Positions 36,606 to 44,233 of a DNA stretch of 64,000 nt are shown here, piece by piece. Under the pieces are notes generated by a model. It was not told the DNA's origin, ran no database searches, and saw only the letters and a program-made list of their open reading frames with translations. Positions within the stretch are counted from its first letter, which is position 1. Each line of letters starts with the position of its first letter. The stretch is from Prevotella communis (GTDB lineage: Bacteria; Bacteroidota; Bacteroidia; Bacteroidales; Bacteroidaceae): contig NZ_CP091792.1 in the NCBI RefSeq assembly GCF_022024115.1, forward strand, positions 558,001 through 622,000, read 5' to 3'. Both the position numbers and the translations under genes were made by a program.

Positions 36606-36653
36606 TTCGCTCGGCTCTGCCGCTTTTACAAAGGCCTTAGCCGACTAAAAGAA
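36606..36653 (+). repeat. Dispersed intergenic hairpin element, copy 2
   Basis: This is homologous to 33761-33811. The outer stem CTTTTA (36623-36628)/TAAAAG (36646-36651) is kept, and the inner stem is GGC-ctta-GCC. The start TTCGCTCGGC is also kept, followed by a CGGC-tct-GCCG hairpin. Confidence 0.7.
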
Positions 36654-36869
36654 TTTTTCATTAATTATTTATATTACGCTAGGCAATTGGAGTAGTTGAA
36701 AGATACAGCGAAGCAATTAATGACAATTAATGGTTAAATTAATGGCAATTAAAGTTCAAATATATTTTTTGTTTGATTTGGAAAGATTTGTTCGATTTCT
36801 TGCGTCCCTTTGGTAGCAAGCGTCTCCTTCGTCGCCGAGCGCTATCCGAAGGACACTCCATCCATTTCA

Positions 36870-36930
36870 GGACCTTTAGGTCCCTATAATTTTCCAAATT
36901 AATTTTTTTACAATTTTGAGCGTAGCGACC
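36870..36930 (-). repeat. Composite REP-like unit, inverted copy
   Basis: The palindrome GGACCTTTAGGTCC with CTATAATTTT (36870-36893) is followed after 18 bp by AATTTTGAGCGTAGCGACC (36912-36930). It is the reverse of the unit at 36441-36503, with one mismatch in the second part and a changed hairpin centre (CGTAGCG for CCGAAGGCG). Confidence 0.7.
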
Positions 36931-37012
36931 CCAACCTCCTGAATCGCTTGCGATTCTTTATGTTTTAATGTTTTTTTCCAAAATTATTAGCCACGGATTC
37001 AAATAAATGTTG

Positions 37013-37020
37013 TACCTTTG
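37013..37020 (+). promoter_or_regulatory. -7 element of the double-GH43 gene
   Basis: TACCTTTG matches the -7 consensus. No TTTG at ideal spacing is seen; TTAG at 36987-36990 is 22 bp upstream. The leader is about 43 nt. Confidence 0.6.
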
Positions 37021-37069
37021 TACCAAATAATAGTGTTCAGTAAACAACATAACTAATTAATACAATAAA

Positions 37070-39043
37070 ATGAAGATGATGACTAAGACCTTGCTAACTG
37101 CTGTGCTGATAGCCGTTAGCGCCAGTGCTACCTTCGCTAAAAAGAAACAAGTGGCCCCACAGCCTACGGATCCCAACGAGATGGTGGCTTACCTCTTTAC
37201 TTATTTTAATAGTAATGACCCCAAGGACGAGCAGATATGCTATGCCCTGAGTGAGGATGGCTATAACTACACACCGATTAATGACGGCATGCCCGTTATT
37301 TCCAGTGACACCATCGCCCTGACACAGTGTGTGCGCGACCCGCATATCTTGCGCTGTGAGGATGGCAAGACCTTCTATATGGTGGCCACCGATATGAAGT
37401 CAAGCCTGGGTTGGAGCAGCAACCGTGGTATGGTGCTGCTGAAGAGCACCGATTTGATCAATTGGCAGCATACTGCCATCAATTTCCCCACTCGCTATAC
37501 CAAGACCTGGAAGAACGTGAACCGTGTGTGGGCACCCGAGACTATCTACGACCGCAAGGCGGGTAAGTATATGGTGTTCTATTCCCTGGCCTCAAGCGAC
37601 CGTGGTGCTTACGACAAGATATACTATCAGTATGTCAACGACGATTTCACTGATTTGGAAGGCGAGCCAAAATGGCTCTTTGATGCCGGTTGTGCTACTA
37701 TCGATGGCGACATTGTCTATAATGAGGCCGACCAGATGTACCACCTCTTCTATAAGCAGGAGGCGGGTAGGGGTATCTACCAGGCTGTGGCCAAGGAACT
37801 CACCGATAAGTGGCAGATGATTGGTGGTAATGTGGAGCAGACAAAGGAGTCTGTCGAGGGTGTTGGCGTGTGTAAGGCTATCGACGGTAAGTCATGGATT
37901 ATCATGTACGACTGCTACGGCAATGGTCACTATCAGTTCTGTAAGTCGGAAGACCTGAAGACGTTCCAGTTTGTGCAGAACACTGAGATGCGAGGTAAGT
38001 TCACCCCTCGTCACGGCACTATCATCCCTATTACCCGTGCTGAGAAGGAGCGCCTCTTGAAGGCTTTCCCCAATCATAAGCAGCCTATCCTCTCTGGTTT
38101 CCATGCCGACCCAGAGGTGCTCTATTCCAATAAGACTAAGAAATACTATATCTATAGCACCACCGACGGCACTCCTGGCTGGGGCGGTCACGACTTTAGC
38201 GTGTTCTCTTCCACTAATCTCATTGACTGGAAAGACGAAGGCAAGATGCTCGACGTGAAGGGTGATCAGGTGAAATGGGCTACCGGTAATGCCTGGGCTC
38301 CTTGCATCATCGAGAAGAAGGTGGGCAAGGCATACAAGTATTTCTTCTATTTCTCGGCCCATAACCCCAAGAGCAACCGTAAGGAGATTGGTGTGGCCGT
38401 GAGCGACAGTCCCACCGGTCCTTTCGTGGACAGTGGTGCGCCTATCATCACCGATGCCGACCGTCCCAAGGAGGCACGTGGCGGACAGGCTATCGATGTG
38501 GATGTGTTCCAGGATCCAAAGACGGGCAAATGCTATCTCTACTGGGGTAATGGCTTCATGGCTGGTGCCGAACTCAATGCCGATATGCTTTCTGTGAAGA
38601 AGGAGACCATCACACATCTGACACCGAAGGGGGGCAACCTGCAGACATGGGCTTTCCGAGAGGGTGCTTATGTGTTCTATCGCAAGGGCACCTATTACTT
38701 CATGTGGAGTGTTGACGATACCGGTTCTCCCAACTATCACGTATGCTACGGCACGGCGAAGTCGCCCCTCGGTCCTATCACCATCGACGAGAACAATTAT
38801 ATGGTTATCAAGCAGAAACCCGAGGACAAAATTTATGGCACGGCCCACAACTCTGTGCTTCAGATTCCTGGTAAGGACGAGTGGTACATCGTCTATCACC
38901 GCATCAACAAGAACTTCGTTCATCACGAGCCAGGCATCCACCGCGAGGTATGTATAGACCGTATGACGTTCGACAAGCAGGGACGTATCATTCCCGTCAT
39001 ACCTACGCTCGACGGTCCCGCTCCGTTGGCGGTCAAGAAATAA
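37070..39043 (+). CDS. Secreted protein with two GH43-family glycosidase domains
   Basis: The product has 657 residues with a signal peptide (MKMMTKTLLTAVLIAVSASATFA). The first propeller (about 40-340) has candidate catalytic Asp in VRDPHIL, Asp in ATIDGDIVYN and Glu in ESVEGVGV, and ends HGTIIPIT. The second (about 345-655) has Asp in HADPEVLY, Asp in AIDVDVFQDP, Glu in FREGAYVF and a late HNSVL segment. Two complete GH43-like sites in one polypeptide suggest paired debranching activities on arabinoxylan or arabinan; substrate and linkage are inferred only at family level. The first half is related to the single-domain protein at 30267. A terminator follows. Confidence 0.88.
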   Translation: MKMMTKTLLTAVLIAVSASATFAKKKQVAPQPTDPNEMVAYLFTYFNSNDPKDEQICYALSEDGYNYTPINDGMPVISSDTIALTQCVRDPHILRCEDGKTFYMVATDMKSSLGWSSNRGMVLLKSTDLINWQHTAINFPTRYTKTWKNVNRVWAPETIYDRKAGKYMVFYSLASSDRGAYDKIYYQYVNDDFTDLEGEPKWLFDAGCATIDGDIVYNEADQMYHLFYKQEAGRGIYQAVAKELTDKWQMIGGNVEQTKESVEGVGVCKAIDGKSWIIMYDCYGNGHYQFCKSEDLKTFQFVQNTEMRGKFTPRHGTIIPITRAEKERLLKAFPNHKQPILSGFHADPEVLYSNKTKKYYIYSTTDGTPGWGGHDFSVFSSTNLIDWKDEGKMLDVKGDQVKWATGNAWAPCIIEKKVGKAYKYFFYFSAHNPKSNRKEIGVAVSDSPTGPFVDSGAPIITDADRPKEARGGQAIDVDVFQDPKTGKCYLYWGNGFMAGAELNADMLSVKKETITHLTPKGGNLQTWAFREGAYVFYRKGTYYFMWSVDDTGSPNYHVCYGTAKSPLGPITIDENNYMVIKQKPEDKIYGTAHNSVLQIPGKDEWYIVYHRINKNFVHHEPGIHREVCIDRMTFDKQGRIIPVIPTLDGPAPLAVKK

Positions 39044-39096
39044 AAGACAAAGAAGAAAATCCATGAATAATTTAGGTTAGAAATAACTTTTTTATT

Positions 39097-39156
39097 TAGC
39101 CTTCACCTTTTCTGCAAATTGTTGATTATTAAGCAGATATGGTGAAGGCTATTTTT
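39097..39156 (+). terminator. Terminator with long loop
   Basis: TAGCCTTCACC (39097-39107) pairs perfectly with GGTGAAGGCTA (39141-39151). An inner TCTGC/GCAGA stem (39111-39115/39133-39137) closes the loop, and five T follow. Confidence 0.85.
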
Positions 39157-39180
39157 GTGCCTTTGAAACTCACTGATTTT

Positions 39181-39253
39181 GAGGTCCTATCTCATAGACT
39201 TAGGGGTCGTAACTCATAGGTTTACGCATCGTAAACCTATGGTTTAGGACCTC
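39181..39253. repeat. Nested inverted-repeat element
   Basis: Outer arms GAGGTCCTA (39181-39189) and TAGGACCTC (39245-39253) enclose a perfect 12-bp stem CATAGGTTTACG (39215-39226)/CGTAAACCTATG (39230-39241) with a 3-nt loop. The part CCTATGGTTT recurs at about 39281. No T-run follows and it is not in a gene; function unknown. Confidence 0.6.
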
Positions 39254-39320
39254 AAAGTCCCTATTTCCCGATTCCTTAACCTATGGTTTCTGAAACGCCC
39301 CTCTTTTATATAGTGGAAAA

Positions 39321-39355
39321 AAGCAGCAAAAAGCCGATGTTTTTGCTGCTTTTTT
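39321..39355. terminator. Bidirectional terminator
   Basis: AAGCAGCAAAAA (39321-39332) pairs with TTTTTGCTGCTT (39340-39351), flanked by A- and T-runs on both sides. It lies 3 bp beyond the stop of the minus-strand lipoprotein gene and can also stop plus-strand transcripts. Confidence 0.88.
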
Positions 39356-39357
39356 CT

Positions 39358-39759
39358 TTACTTCATCATCCATTTTCCCTGATACTCCACCATCGGCACC
39401 ACAATCTCCTCGCGTGTGCTGTCGCCGTAGTTGACCATCATGAAGACCTGCATCACCTGTAGCAGGGAGTCGTCCTCCGCACGCGTGGGTACGAAACTCA
39501 CCACCCCCTGGTGTGCCTCCTCCTGCTGACGCATGAACTGTTTGAATGCTGTAAGCAACTGCTCGCGAAAACTGTCGGGGATACTATCCATGTGGGCACG
39601 TCCGTTAAGGAATGCCTGATAGTCGCCTTCGAGCAGGGCAGCATAGTATTCCCGTGCTGCCTCTTTTGCCTTGTCCTCGCGCGAGGCCTCACCACAGCTG
39701 ATGAAGCCCATTAGCCCCATCAAGCCCATCAGCCCCATCACCACAATCCTCCTCATCAT
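39358..39759 (-). CDS. Small lipoprotein, DUF4878/NTF2-like
   Basis: The product has 133 residues. The ATG ending at 39759 is chosen; it overlaps the der stop, and an in-frame GTG lies one codon upstream. The signal peptide contains the repeat GLMGLMGLMG and ends in lipobox ISC-G. The mature part (AREYYAALLEGDYQAF, FREQLLTAFKQFM, VPMVEYQGKWMMK) fits the small alpha+beta lipoproteins of DUF4878 or NTF2-like type often found in Bacteroidetes, whose role is unknown. It is coupled to der and followed directly by a terminator, so it is the last gene of that unit. Confidence 0.7.
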   Translation of the reverse strand: MMRRIVVMGLMGLMGLMGFISCGEASREDKAKEAAREYYAALLEGDYQAFLNGRAHMDSIPDSFREQLLTAFKQFMRQQEEAHQGVVSFVPTRAEDDSLLQVMQVFMMVNYGDSTREEIVVPMVEYQGKWMMK

Positions 39760-41072
39760 CACTTCTGGCGGATAAACACGTTGATGGGTGAACCGGTCAG
39801 CGTCCAGTGCTGACGAATCTGGTTCTCCAGAAAACGACGATACGGCTCTTTGATGTATTGAGGCAGGTTGGCATAGAACACGAAGGTAGGAATCTGCGTG
39901 TCGGGCACTTGCGATACATACTTAATCTTGATATACTTTCCCTTGATAGAGGGGGGTGGTGTGGCCTCAATGATAGGCAGCATCACCTCATTGAGCTTAT
40001 TGGTACCAATACGGGCCTTACGGTTCAGATAAACCTCCTTAGCCGTCTCGAGTACCTTGAAGATACGTTGCTTGGTCAGTGCTGAGGCGAAGATAATGGG
40101 GAAGTCCACGAAGGGAGCCATACGTTTGCGGATAGCCTCTTCGAAGGTCTTGATAACAATCTGCGACTTATCCTCTACGAGGTCCCATTTATTCACCACA
40201 ACCACCAGCGACTTGTTGTTCTTCTGTATCAGCTGGAAGATATTCATGTCCTGCGCCTCGATACCACGGGTGGCATCAATCATCAGCACACACACATCAC
40301 TATTCTCAATGGCACGGATAGAGCGCATCACGCTATAGAACTCCAGGTCCTCAGAGACCTTGTTCTTACGGCGTATGCCGGCGGTGTCAACCAGATAGAA
40401 GTCGAAGCCGAACTTATCATAACGGGTGTAAATACTGTCGCGTGTGGTACCGGCGATATCGGTCACGATGTTACGATCCTCACCAATGAAAGCATTAATC
40501 AGGCTCGACTTGCCAGCATTAGGACGTCCCACCACAGCAAAGCGGGGGATACCATCTTCCAAGTCGTCCTTCTCCTTTTTAGGCAACAATTCCAGGATCT
40601 TATCCAGCAGATCGCCCGTACCACTACCGGTAGCGGCACTGATACAATAGGGATCGCCCAGACCCAGTTTATAGAACTCATATTGTCCGTAAGTATCCTT
40701 GTTGTCATCGGCCTTGTTGGCCACCAACAACACGGGCAACTTCGCACGGCGCAGAATCTGCGCCACGTCCATATCCCAGTCGGTTACACCATTCTTGATA
40801 TCACACAGGAAGAGCACCAGGTCGGCCTCCTCCGTAGCTATAATCACCTGTTTGCGGATTTCTTCTTCAAAGATGTCGTCACTATTGACCACCCAGCCGC
40901 CGGTATCGACCACGGAGAACTCATGCCCCGTCCATTCGCACTTACCATACTGGCGGTCGCGCGTCGTACCGGCTTCATCGCTCACGATGGCCTGACGACT
41001 ATTGGTCAATCGATTAAAAAGTGTGGACTTGCCCACGTTAGGCCGTCCTACGATTGCTACTAAATTTCCCAT
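39759..41072 (-). CDS. der: Ribosome biogenesis GTPase Der (EngA)
   Basis: The start is the ATG ending at 41072 ([17 protein letters not shown]), which puts the first P-loop at the N-terminus as in all Der proteins and gives 437 residues. Two GTPase domains are seen: [14 protein letters not shown] and NKADD in the first; [14 protein letters not shown] and NKWDL in the second. A KH-like domain ends the protein ([21 protein letters not shown]...). Der binds the 50S subunit and is needed for its assembly. A -7 element lies 22 bp upstream. The length and all motifs are intact. Confidence 0.97.
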   Translation of the reverse strand: MGNLVAIVGRPNVGKSTLFNRLTNSRQAIVSDEAGTTRDRQYGKCEWTGHEFSVVDTGGWVVNSDDIFEEEIRKQVIIATEEADLVLFLCDIKNGVTDWDMDVAQILRRAKLPVLLVANKADDNKDTYGQYEFYKLGLGDPYCISAATGSGTGDLLDKILELLPKKEKDDLEDGIPRFAVVGRPNAGKSSLINAFIGEDRNIVTDIAGTTRDSIYTRYDKFGFDFYLVDTAGIRRKNKVSEDLEFYSVMRSIRAIENSDVCVLMIDATRGIEAQDMNIFQLIQKNNKSLVVVVNKWDLVEDKSQIVIKTFEEAIRKRMAPFVDFPIIFASALTKQRIFKVLETAKEVYLNRKARIGTNKLNEVMLPIIEATPPPSIKGKYIKIKYVSQVPDTQIPTFVFYANLPQYIKEPYRRFLENQIRQHWTLTGSPINVFIRQK

Positions 41073-41093
41073 AATACGTATTATATTTGGGGA

Positions 41094-41124
41094 CAAAGGT
41101 ACAAAAAAATCTGCAAAAAGCAAT
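41094..41124 (-). promoter_or_regulatory. Promoter of der
   Basis: On the minus strand ATTG (41121-41124) and TACCTTTG (41094-41101) are 19 bp apart. The leader is about 15 nt. Confidence 0.7.
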
Positions 41125-41163
41125 GCTGCGAGGTTAAAATACCATAATTCCGCTTTACTTTTG

Positions 41164-41193
41164 ATTGTTTTACATATCAACTCCGTATATTTG
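41164..41193 (+). promoter_or_regulatory. Promoter of the OmpA-family gene
   Basis: TATATTTG (41186-41193) has ATTG at 41164-41167, 18 bp upstream, or TTTG at 41160-41163, 22 bp upstream. The roughly 85-nt leader contains the 12-bp palindrome GGAGTTAACTCC (41217-41228). Confidence 0.6.
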
Positions 41194-41282
41194 CATCCGA
41201 TTTTTGTGGGAACACAGGAGTTAACTCCATAACTCCTTAACTACTAAATATTACTTTAATTATAAACTAAAAAAGAAAGAGT

Positions 41283-42134
41283 ATGAAGAAAGTTTTTTTG
41301 TTTGCAGCTACGGCTGCCATACTGCTGAGCAGTTGTGCCAGCAAAAAGGAACTGATGAGTTGTCGCGATGAGAACAAGTCACTGACATCCAACCTCCAGT
41401 CAACAAGGGAGGATCTGGCAGGCAAGAACGCCCGTATTACCTCACTGGAGGAACAGTTGCGCGGCATGCAGCAGGCACTGAAGACCTCAGAGCAGAAGTA
41501 CGCCAAGCTGCAGGAGTCGCTCGACAAGAGTCTGAGCAATGCCTCACAGAACAATATCTCTATTGAGAAACTGGTGGACCAGATTAACGAGTCAAACCAG
41601 TACATCCGCCATCTGGTGGAGGTGAAGTCTAAGAGCGACTCGCTGAATATGGTGCTCTCAAACAACCTGACTCGTTCGCTGTCTAAGGAGGAACTGAAAG
41701 AGGTTGACGTGCAGGTGCTGAAAGGTGTTGTCTATATCTCTCTGGCCGACAATATGCTCTATAAGAGTGGCTCTTACGAGATTAACGACCGTGCTGCCGA
41801 GACACTGTCGAAGATTGCCAAGATTATCACCGACTACAAAGATTATGATGTGCTGATCGAGGGTAACACGGATAATGTGCCCATCTCAAAGACCAACATC
41901 CGCAACAACTGGGACCTCTCTTGTCTGCGTGCGTCGAGTGTGGTACAGGCTCTGCAAAATAAGTATGGTGTTGACCCCAAGCGCCTTACTGCTGGTGGAC
42001 GCGGCGAGTACAATCCCTTGCAGAGCAACGATACCGAATTGGGCAAGCAGCGCAACCGCCGTACCCAGATTATCATCACGCCAAAACTCGACGAGTTCAT
42101 GGAGTTGATTGGTGAGGCTCCTGAGACGAAGTAA
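41283..42134 (+). CDS. OmpA-family lipoprotein with coiled-coil stalk
   Basis: The product has 283 residues and lipobox LSSC (Cys18). Residues about 25-125 are a predicted coiled coil (ENKSLTSNLQSTREDLAGKN and on). An OmpA-like peptidoglycan-binding domain fills about 140-275: an LKGVVYISLADNMLYKSGSY strand, IEGNTDNVPI, NNWDLSCLRASSVVQAL and the GGRGEYNPLQSN...RNRRTQI signature. It probably links the outer membrane to peptidoglycan. It is transcribed alone, divergently from der. Confidence 0.92.
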   Translation: MKKVFLFAATAAILLSSCASKKELMSCRDENKSLTSNLQSTREDLAGKNARITSLEEQLRGMQQALKTSEQKYAKLQESLDKSLSNASQNNISIEKLVDQINESNQYIRHLVEVKSKSDSLNMVLSNNLTRSLSKEELKEVDVQVLKGVVYISLADNMLYKSGSYEINDRAAETLSKIAKIITDYKDYDVLIEGNTDNVPISKTNIRNNWDLSCLRASSVVQALQNKYGVDPKRLTAGGRGEYNPLQSNDTELGKQRNRRTQIIITPKLDEFMELIGEAPETK

Positions 42135-42157
42135 TCTATTCGACTACGAATAATTTT

Positions 42158-42247
42158 AAGGACCACAGATTTCACTGATAACACGGATGATAGTGGCTAA
42201 AGCCACGATTAAAGAAATCCGTTAAATCCGTGCAATCCGTGGTCCTT
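42158..42247. terminator. Long inverted repeat between convergent genes
   Basis: AAGGACCACAGATT (42158-42171) pairs with AATCCGTGGTCCTT (42234-42247) with one mismatch, and an inner GTGGCT/AGCCAC hairpin lies near 42192-42205. Weak T-runs follow. It probably stops transcription from both converging genes, and the arms may belong to a wider repeat family. Confidence 0.6.
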
Positions 42248-42250
42248 TCT

Positions 42251-43441
42251 TTATTCCCAGTCCTTCAGTGTCTGACAGATGTCAAGGAGATAATCGCGGT
42301 GACGCGTAACACGTTCGTCGAAGAGCGTACGGCATTCGTTGATGACAGCCTCGGGGAACGAGTCGCTAAGCGCCAGCCAACTGAAGCTTCTGACACACGA
42401 AAGCGCTTTTATCTGCTCCTTACGCAGAGCAACCTCATCGGCCGGCAGCCCCTCGAAATAATAGTCAATAGCACGGTTCCATAGCTCAGTACCAAGTTCG
42501 CGCGGTATCCCAATGATTTTATCGTAGTCGCCCACCAGTGTAACCATGGCTGAGTAGGAGTGTGCCAAATCGAGTATCGGATGACCATAGCCCACCTCGC
42601 CCATATCTATCAGCATCAGCTCATCATTTTGAATCATCGCATTCTTGGCCTGAAGGTCAAGATGCAACAGACGGTTGCTGGCGGGAACTGTATCGAGGAT
42701 TTGCAGTAAGATGTCTATCTTCTCCTGAGGGAAATAGCGACGGATATGCATCACCTGGTTGCGCTCGTGTTCCAAAGCATCAGGCACACTGCTATCGGCA
42801 GGCACCTGAATAGCATGCAGTTGGCGGAAGAGATCGGCATATTTGCGTGCCAGTTCATCCACCCGTTCGGGTGCCTGTTTCAGACAAGCACTCAGCGTTT
42901 GAGCTTGCAACAACTCATACACCAGTCCGTATTGTTCACCAACCTTTACCACGTCAAACGAGATAGCAGTGGGCATACCCATGACAAAGGCTTCTTTCGA
43001 CATGGTAATCTCCTTGAGAACCTCGTCCATGGTCGTGCCTTCACGGAACACCTTGATGATGGTGTCGTCGTTGAGTCGGAAGACGGTTCCCACACCACCT
43101 ACACCGATTACCTCGCAGCCCTCAACACTCAGTTGGCGCAGAGCACGCTCTACTGTCATCATCTTGGTGAAACCAGTCATATTCAGCACATCGTAAACTT
43201 CTGGGTTCACACCGATAATCCTAAAAGGCTTAAAGCGCTTAGCCAGCATCAGCAGGATGCGAAGACCAGAACTTGAGATATAGCTCAACTGACCAGCATC
43301 TACGGTGAGATGCTGGATGGTGCCCGCTGTATCCAGTAACTGTTGGATGTCACTACTCACCTGGGATGAGACAGCAGTATCCAGTCGTCCGCAAAGTGTC
43401 AACGTAGCTTCTCCTTCGTTATTAATTAGTTGCGTAGTCAT
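42251..43441 (-). CDS. STAS domain fused to an APH-like kinase (TIGR02172-like)
   Basis: The ATG ending at 43441 (MTTQLINNEG) is preferred to an in-frame TTG upstream, giving 396 residues. Residues 1-105 form a STAS domain as in anti-sigma-factor antagonists (LTLCGRLDTAVS, LTVDAGQLSYISSSGLRILL, with the Ser-Ser-Ser phosphorylation-type segment). Residues about 110-390 form an aminoglycoside-phosphotransferase-like kinase: glycine loop GVGGVGTVF, Lys in TIIKVF, catalytic HLDLQAKN and metal-binding LIDMGEVG. All key kinase residues are present. This pairing suggests a signalling protein that phosphorylates a partner or a small molecule under STAS control; the target is unknown. The predicted transcript is nearly leaderless. 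Confidence 0.85.
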   Translation of the reverse strand: MTTQLINNEGEATLTLCGRLDTAVSSQVSSDIQQLLDTAGTIQHLTVDAGQLSYISSSGLRILLMLAKRFKPFRIIGVNPEVYDVLNMTGFTKMMTVERALRQLSVEGCEVIGVGGVGTVFRLNDDTIIKVFREGTTMDEVLKEITMSKEAFVMGMPTAISFDVVKVGEQYGLVYELLQAQTLSACLKQAPERVDELARKYADLFRQLHAIQVPADSSVPDALEHERNQVMHIRRYFPQEKIDILLQILDTVPASNRLLHLDLQAKNAMIQNDELMLIDMGEVGYGHPILDLAHSYSAMVTLVGDYDKIIGIPRELGTELWNRAIDYYFEGLPADEVALRKEQIKALSCVRSFSWLALSDSFPEAVINECRTLFDERVTRHRDYLLDICQTLKDWE

Positions 43442-43450
43442 ATTCGTTTG

Positions 43451-43481
43451 CAAATATACAAAAAATCAGATGAATAGCAAG
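43451..43481 (-). promoter_or_regulatory. Promoter of the STAS-kinase gene
   Basis: On the minus strand CTTG (43478-43481) and TATATTTG (43451-43458) are 19 bp apart. Initiation about 7 nt on would leave only about 3 nt before the ATG. Confidence 0.65.
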
Positions 43482-43497
43482 AAAAAAGTATTATTCT

Positions 43498-43528
43498 TTT
43501 GCTTTTCACGCGTTTCTTCGTATTTTTG
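43498..43528 (+). promoter_or_regulatory. Promoter of the thioredoxin-like gene
   Basis: TTTG (43498-43501) and TATTTTTG (43521-43528) are 19 bp apart, a full consensus match, divergent from the STAS-kinase promoter and overlapping it by a few tens of bases. Confidence 0.8.
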
Positions 43529-43550
43529 CACCATAAAAACAGATTAGACA

Positions 43551-44072
43551 ATGAAGAAAGTATTAGCAATCGTATTATTTGTATCTTGCATCGCCACCAC
43601 GCTGATGGCCCAAGACCTTGACTCTCTGTATGCCCGCGACCTGTTGACAGTAGGGACAGTGGCACCAGAACTGACCGATGCCGAAGGAAATACCATCTCA
43701 ATGGAAAAATACCGCGGCCATTACATCGTGTTGGATTTCTGGGCTTCTTGGTGTCCTGACTGCAGAAAAGACATGCCCCAGATGAAGGAGCTCTATGCCC
43801 AATATCATACGAAAGGAGTGCAATTCCTCGGCATATCTTTCGACACCACCCGTGAAGCCCTCGACAACTACCTGAAGAAAGAGGCTATCGCATGGCCACA
43901 GGTCACCGAACTGAAAAAGATGAAAGAGTCAAAGATGGCGCAGGCCTATCACATTAGATGGATTCCCTCTATCTACTTGATAGATCCCAACGGCAAGGTG
44001 CTGCTCGCTACTGTAGAGATAGAGAAGCTGAAGACTCTGCTGGGGGAGATTTTATATTTTTTGCGTATATAA
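43551..44072 (+). CDS. Periplasmic thioredoxin-like (TlpA/ResA-type) protein
   Basis: The product has 173 residues with a signal peptide ending near LMAQ (residue 21). A thioredoxin fold of the TlpA/ResA/AhpC-like type follows: VAPELTDAEGNTISMEKYRG, WASWCPDC with redox Cys68 and Cys71, FLGISFDTTREAL, and the cis-Pro segment WIPSIYLIDPNGK. It probably reduces or transfers disulfides, or acts as a peroxidase-like partner, in the periplasm. The last residues (LLGEILYFLRI) are more hydrophobic than usual. It is monocistronic. Confidence 0.9.
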   Translation: MKKVLAIVLFVSCIATTLMAQDLDSLYARDLLTVGTVAPELTDAEGNTISMEKYRGHYIVLDFWASWCPDCRKDMPQMKELYAQYHTKGVQFLGISFDTTREALDNYLKKEAIAWPQVTELKKMKESKMAQAYHIRWIPSIYLIDPNGKVLLATVEIEKLKTLLGEILYFLRI

Positions 44073-44134
44073 TGCGCGATAAAGGCAGTGAACATTGTAA
44101 AATACCCCCTTTGCGACTGTTTTTATGCTTTTTT

Positions 44135-44166
44135 TTTGGCAGTTTAAGGAAAAAGGAGTACCTTTG
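44135..44166 (+). promoter_or_regulatory. Promoter of the Abi-like gene
   Basis: TTTG (44135-44138) and TACCTTTG (44159-44166) are 20 bp apart. The transcript has a leader of about 60 nt with a GC-rich hairpin. Confidence 0.8.
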
Positions 44167-44173
44167 CAGCAAC

Positions 44174-44216
44174 AGTTCCCGCCACGCCTCCTAACAATGC
44201 GTACCACGGCGGGACT
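44174..44216 (+). promoter_or_regulatory. Leader hairpin of the Abi-like gene
   Basis: CCCGCC (44178-44183) pairs with GGCGGG (44208-44213), extended by flanking AGT/ACT with a one-base bulge, around a 24-nt loop. It fills most of the leader and ends 17 nt before the ATG, so it could limit translation. The function is inferred. Confidence 0.45.
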
Positions 44217-44233
44217 TCGTTATTTATATAGGT

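Noticed and set aside
36441..36930. Insertion sequence with terminal inverted repeats
   Set aside because: The inverted units enclose no transposase or other ORF, and no target-site duplication could be shown, so it is reported as repeats only.
41073..41180. N-terminal extension of Der
   Set aside because: It would place 36 residues before the first P-loop and span the promoter; Der proteins normally start at this P-loop.
42158..42247. Candidate riboswitch
   Set aside because: The structure lies between two converging stop codons and so cannot control a downstream gene; it fits a terminator or repeat better.
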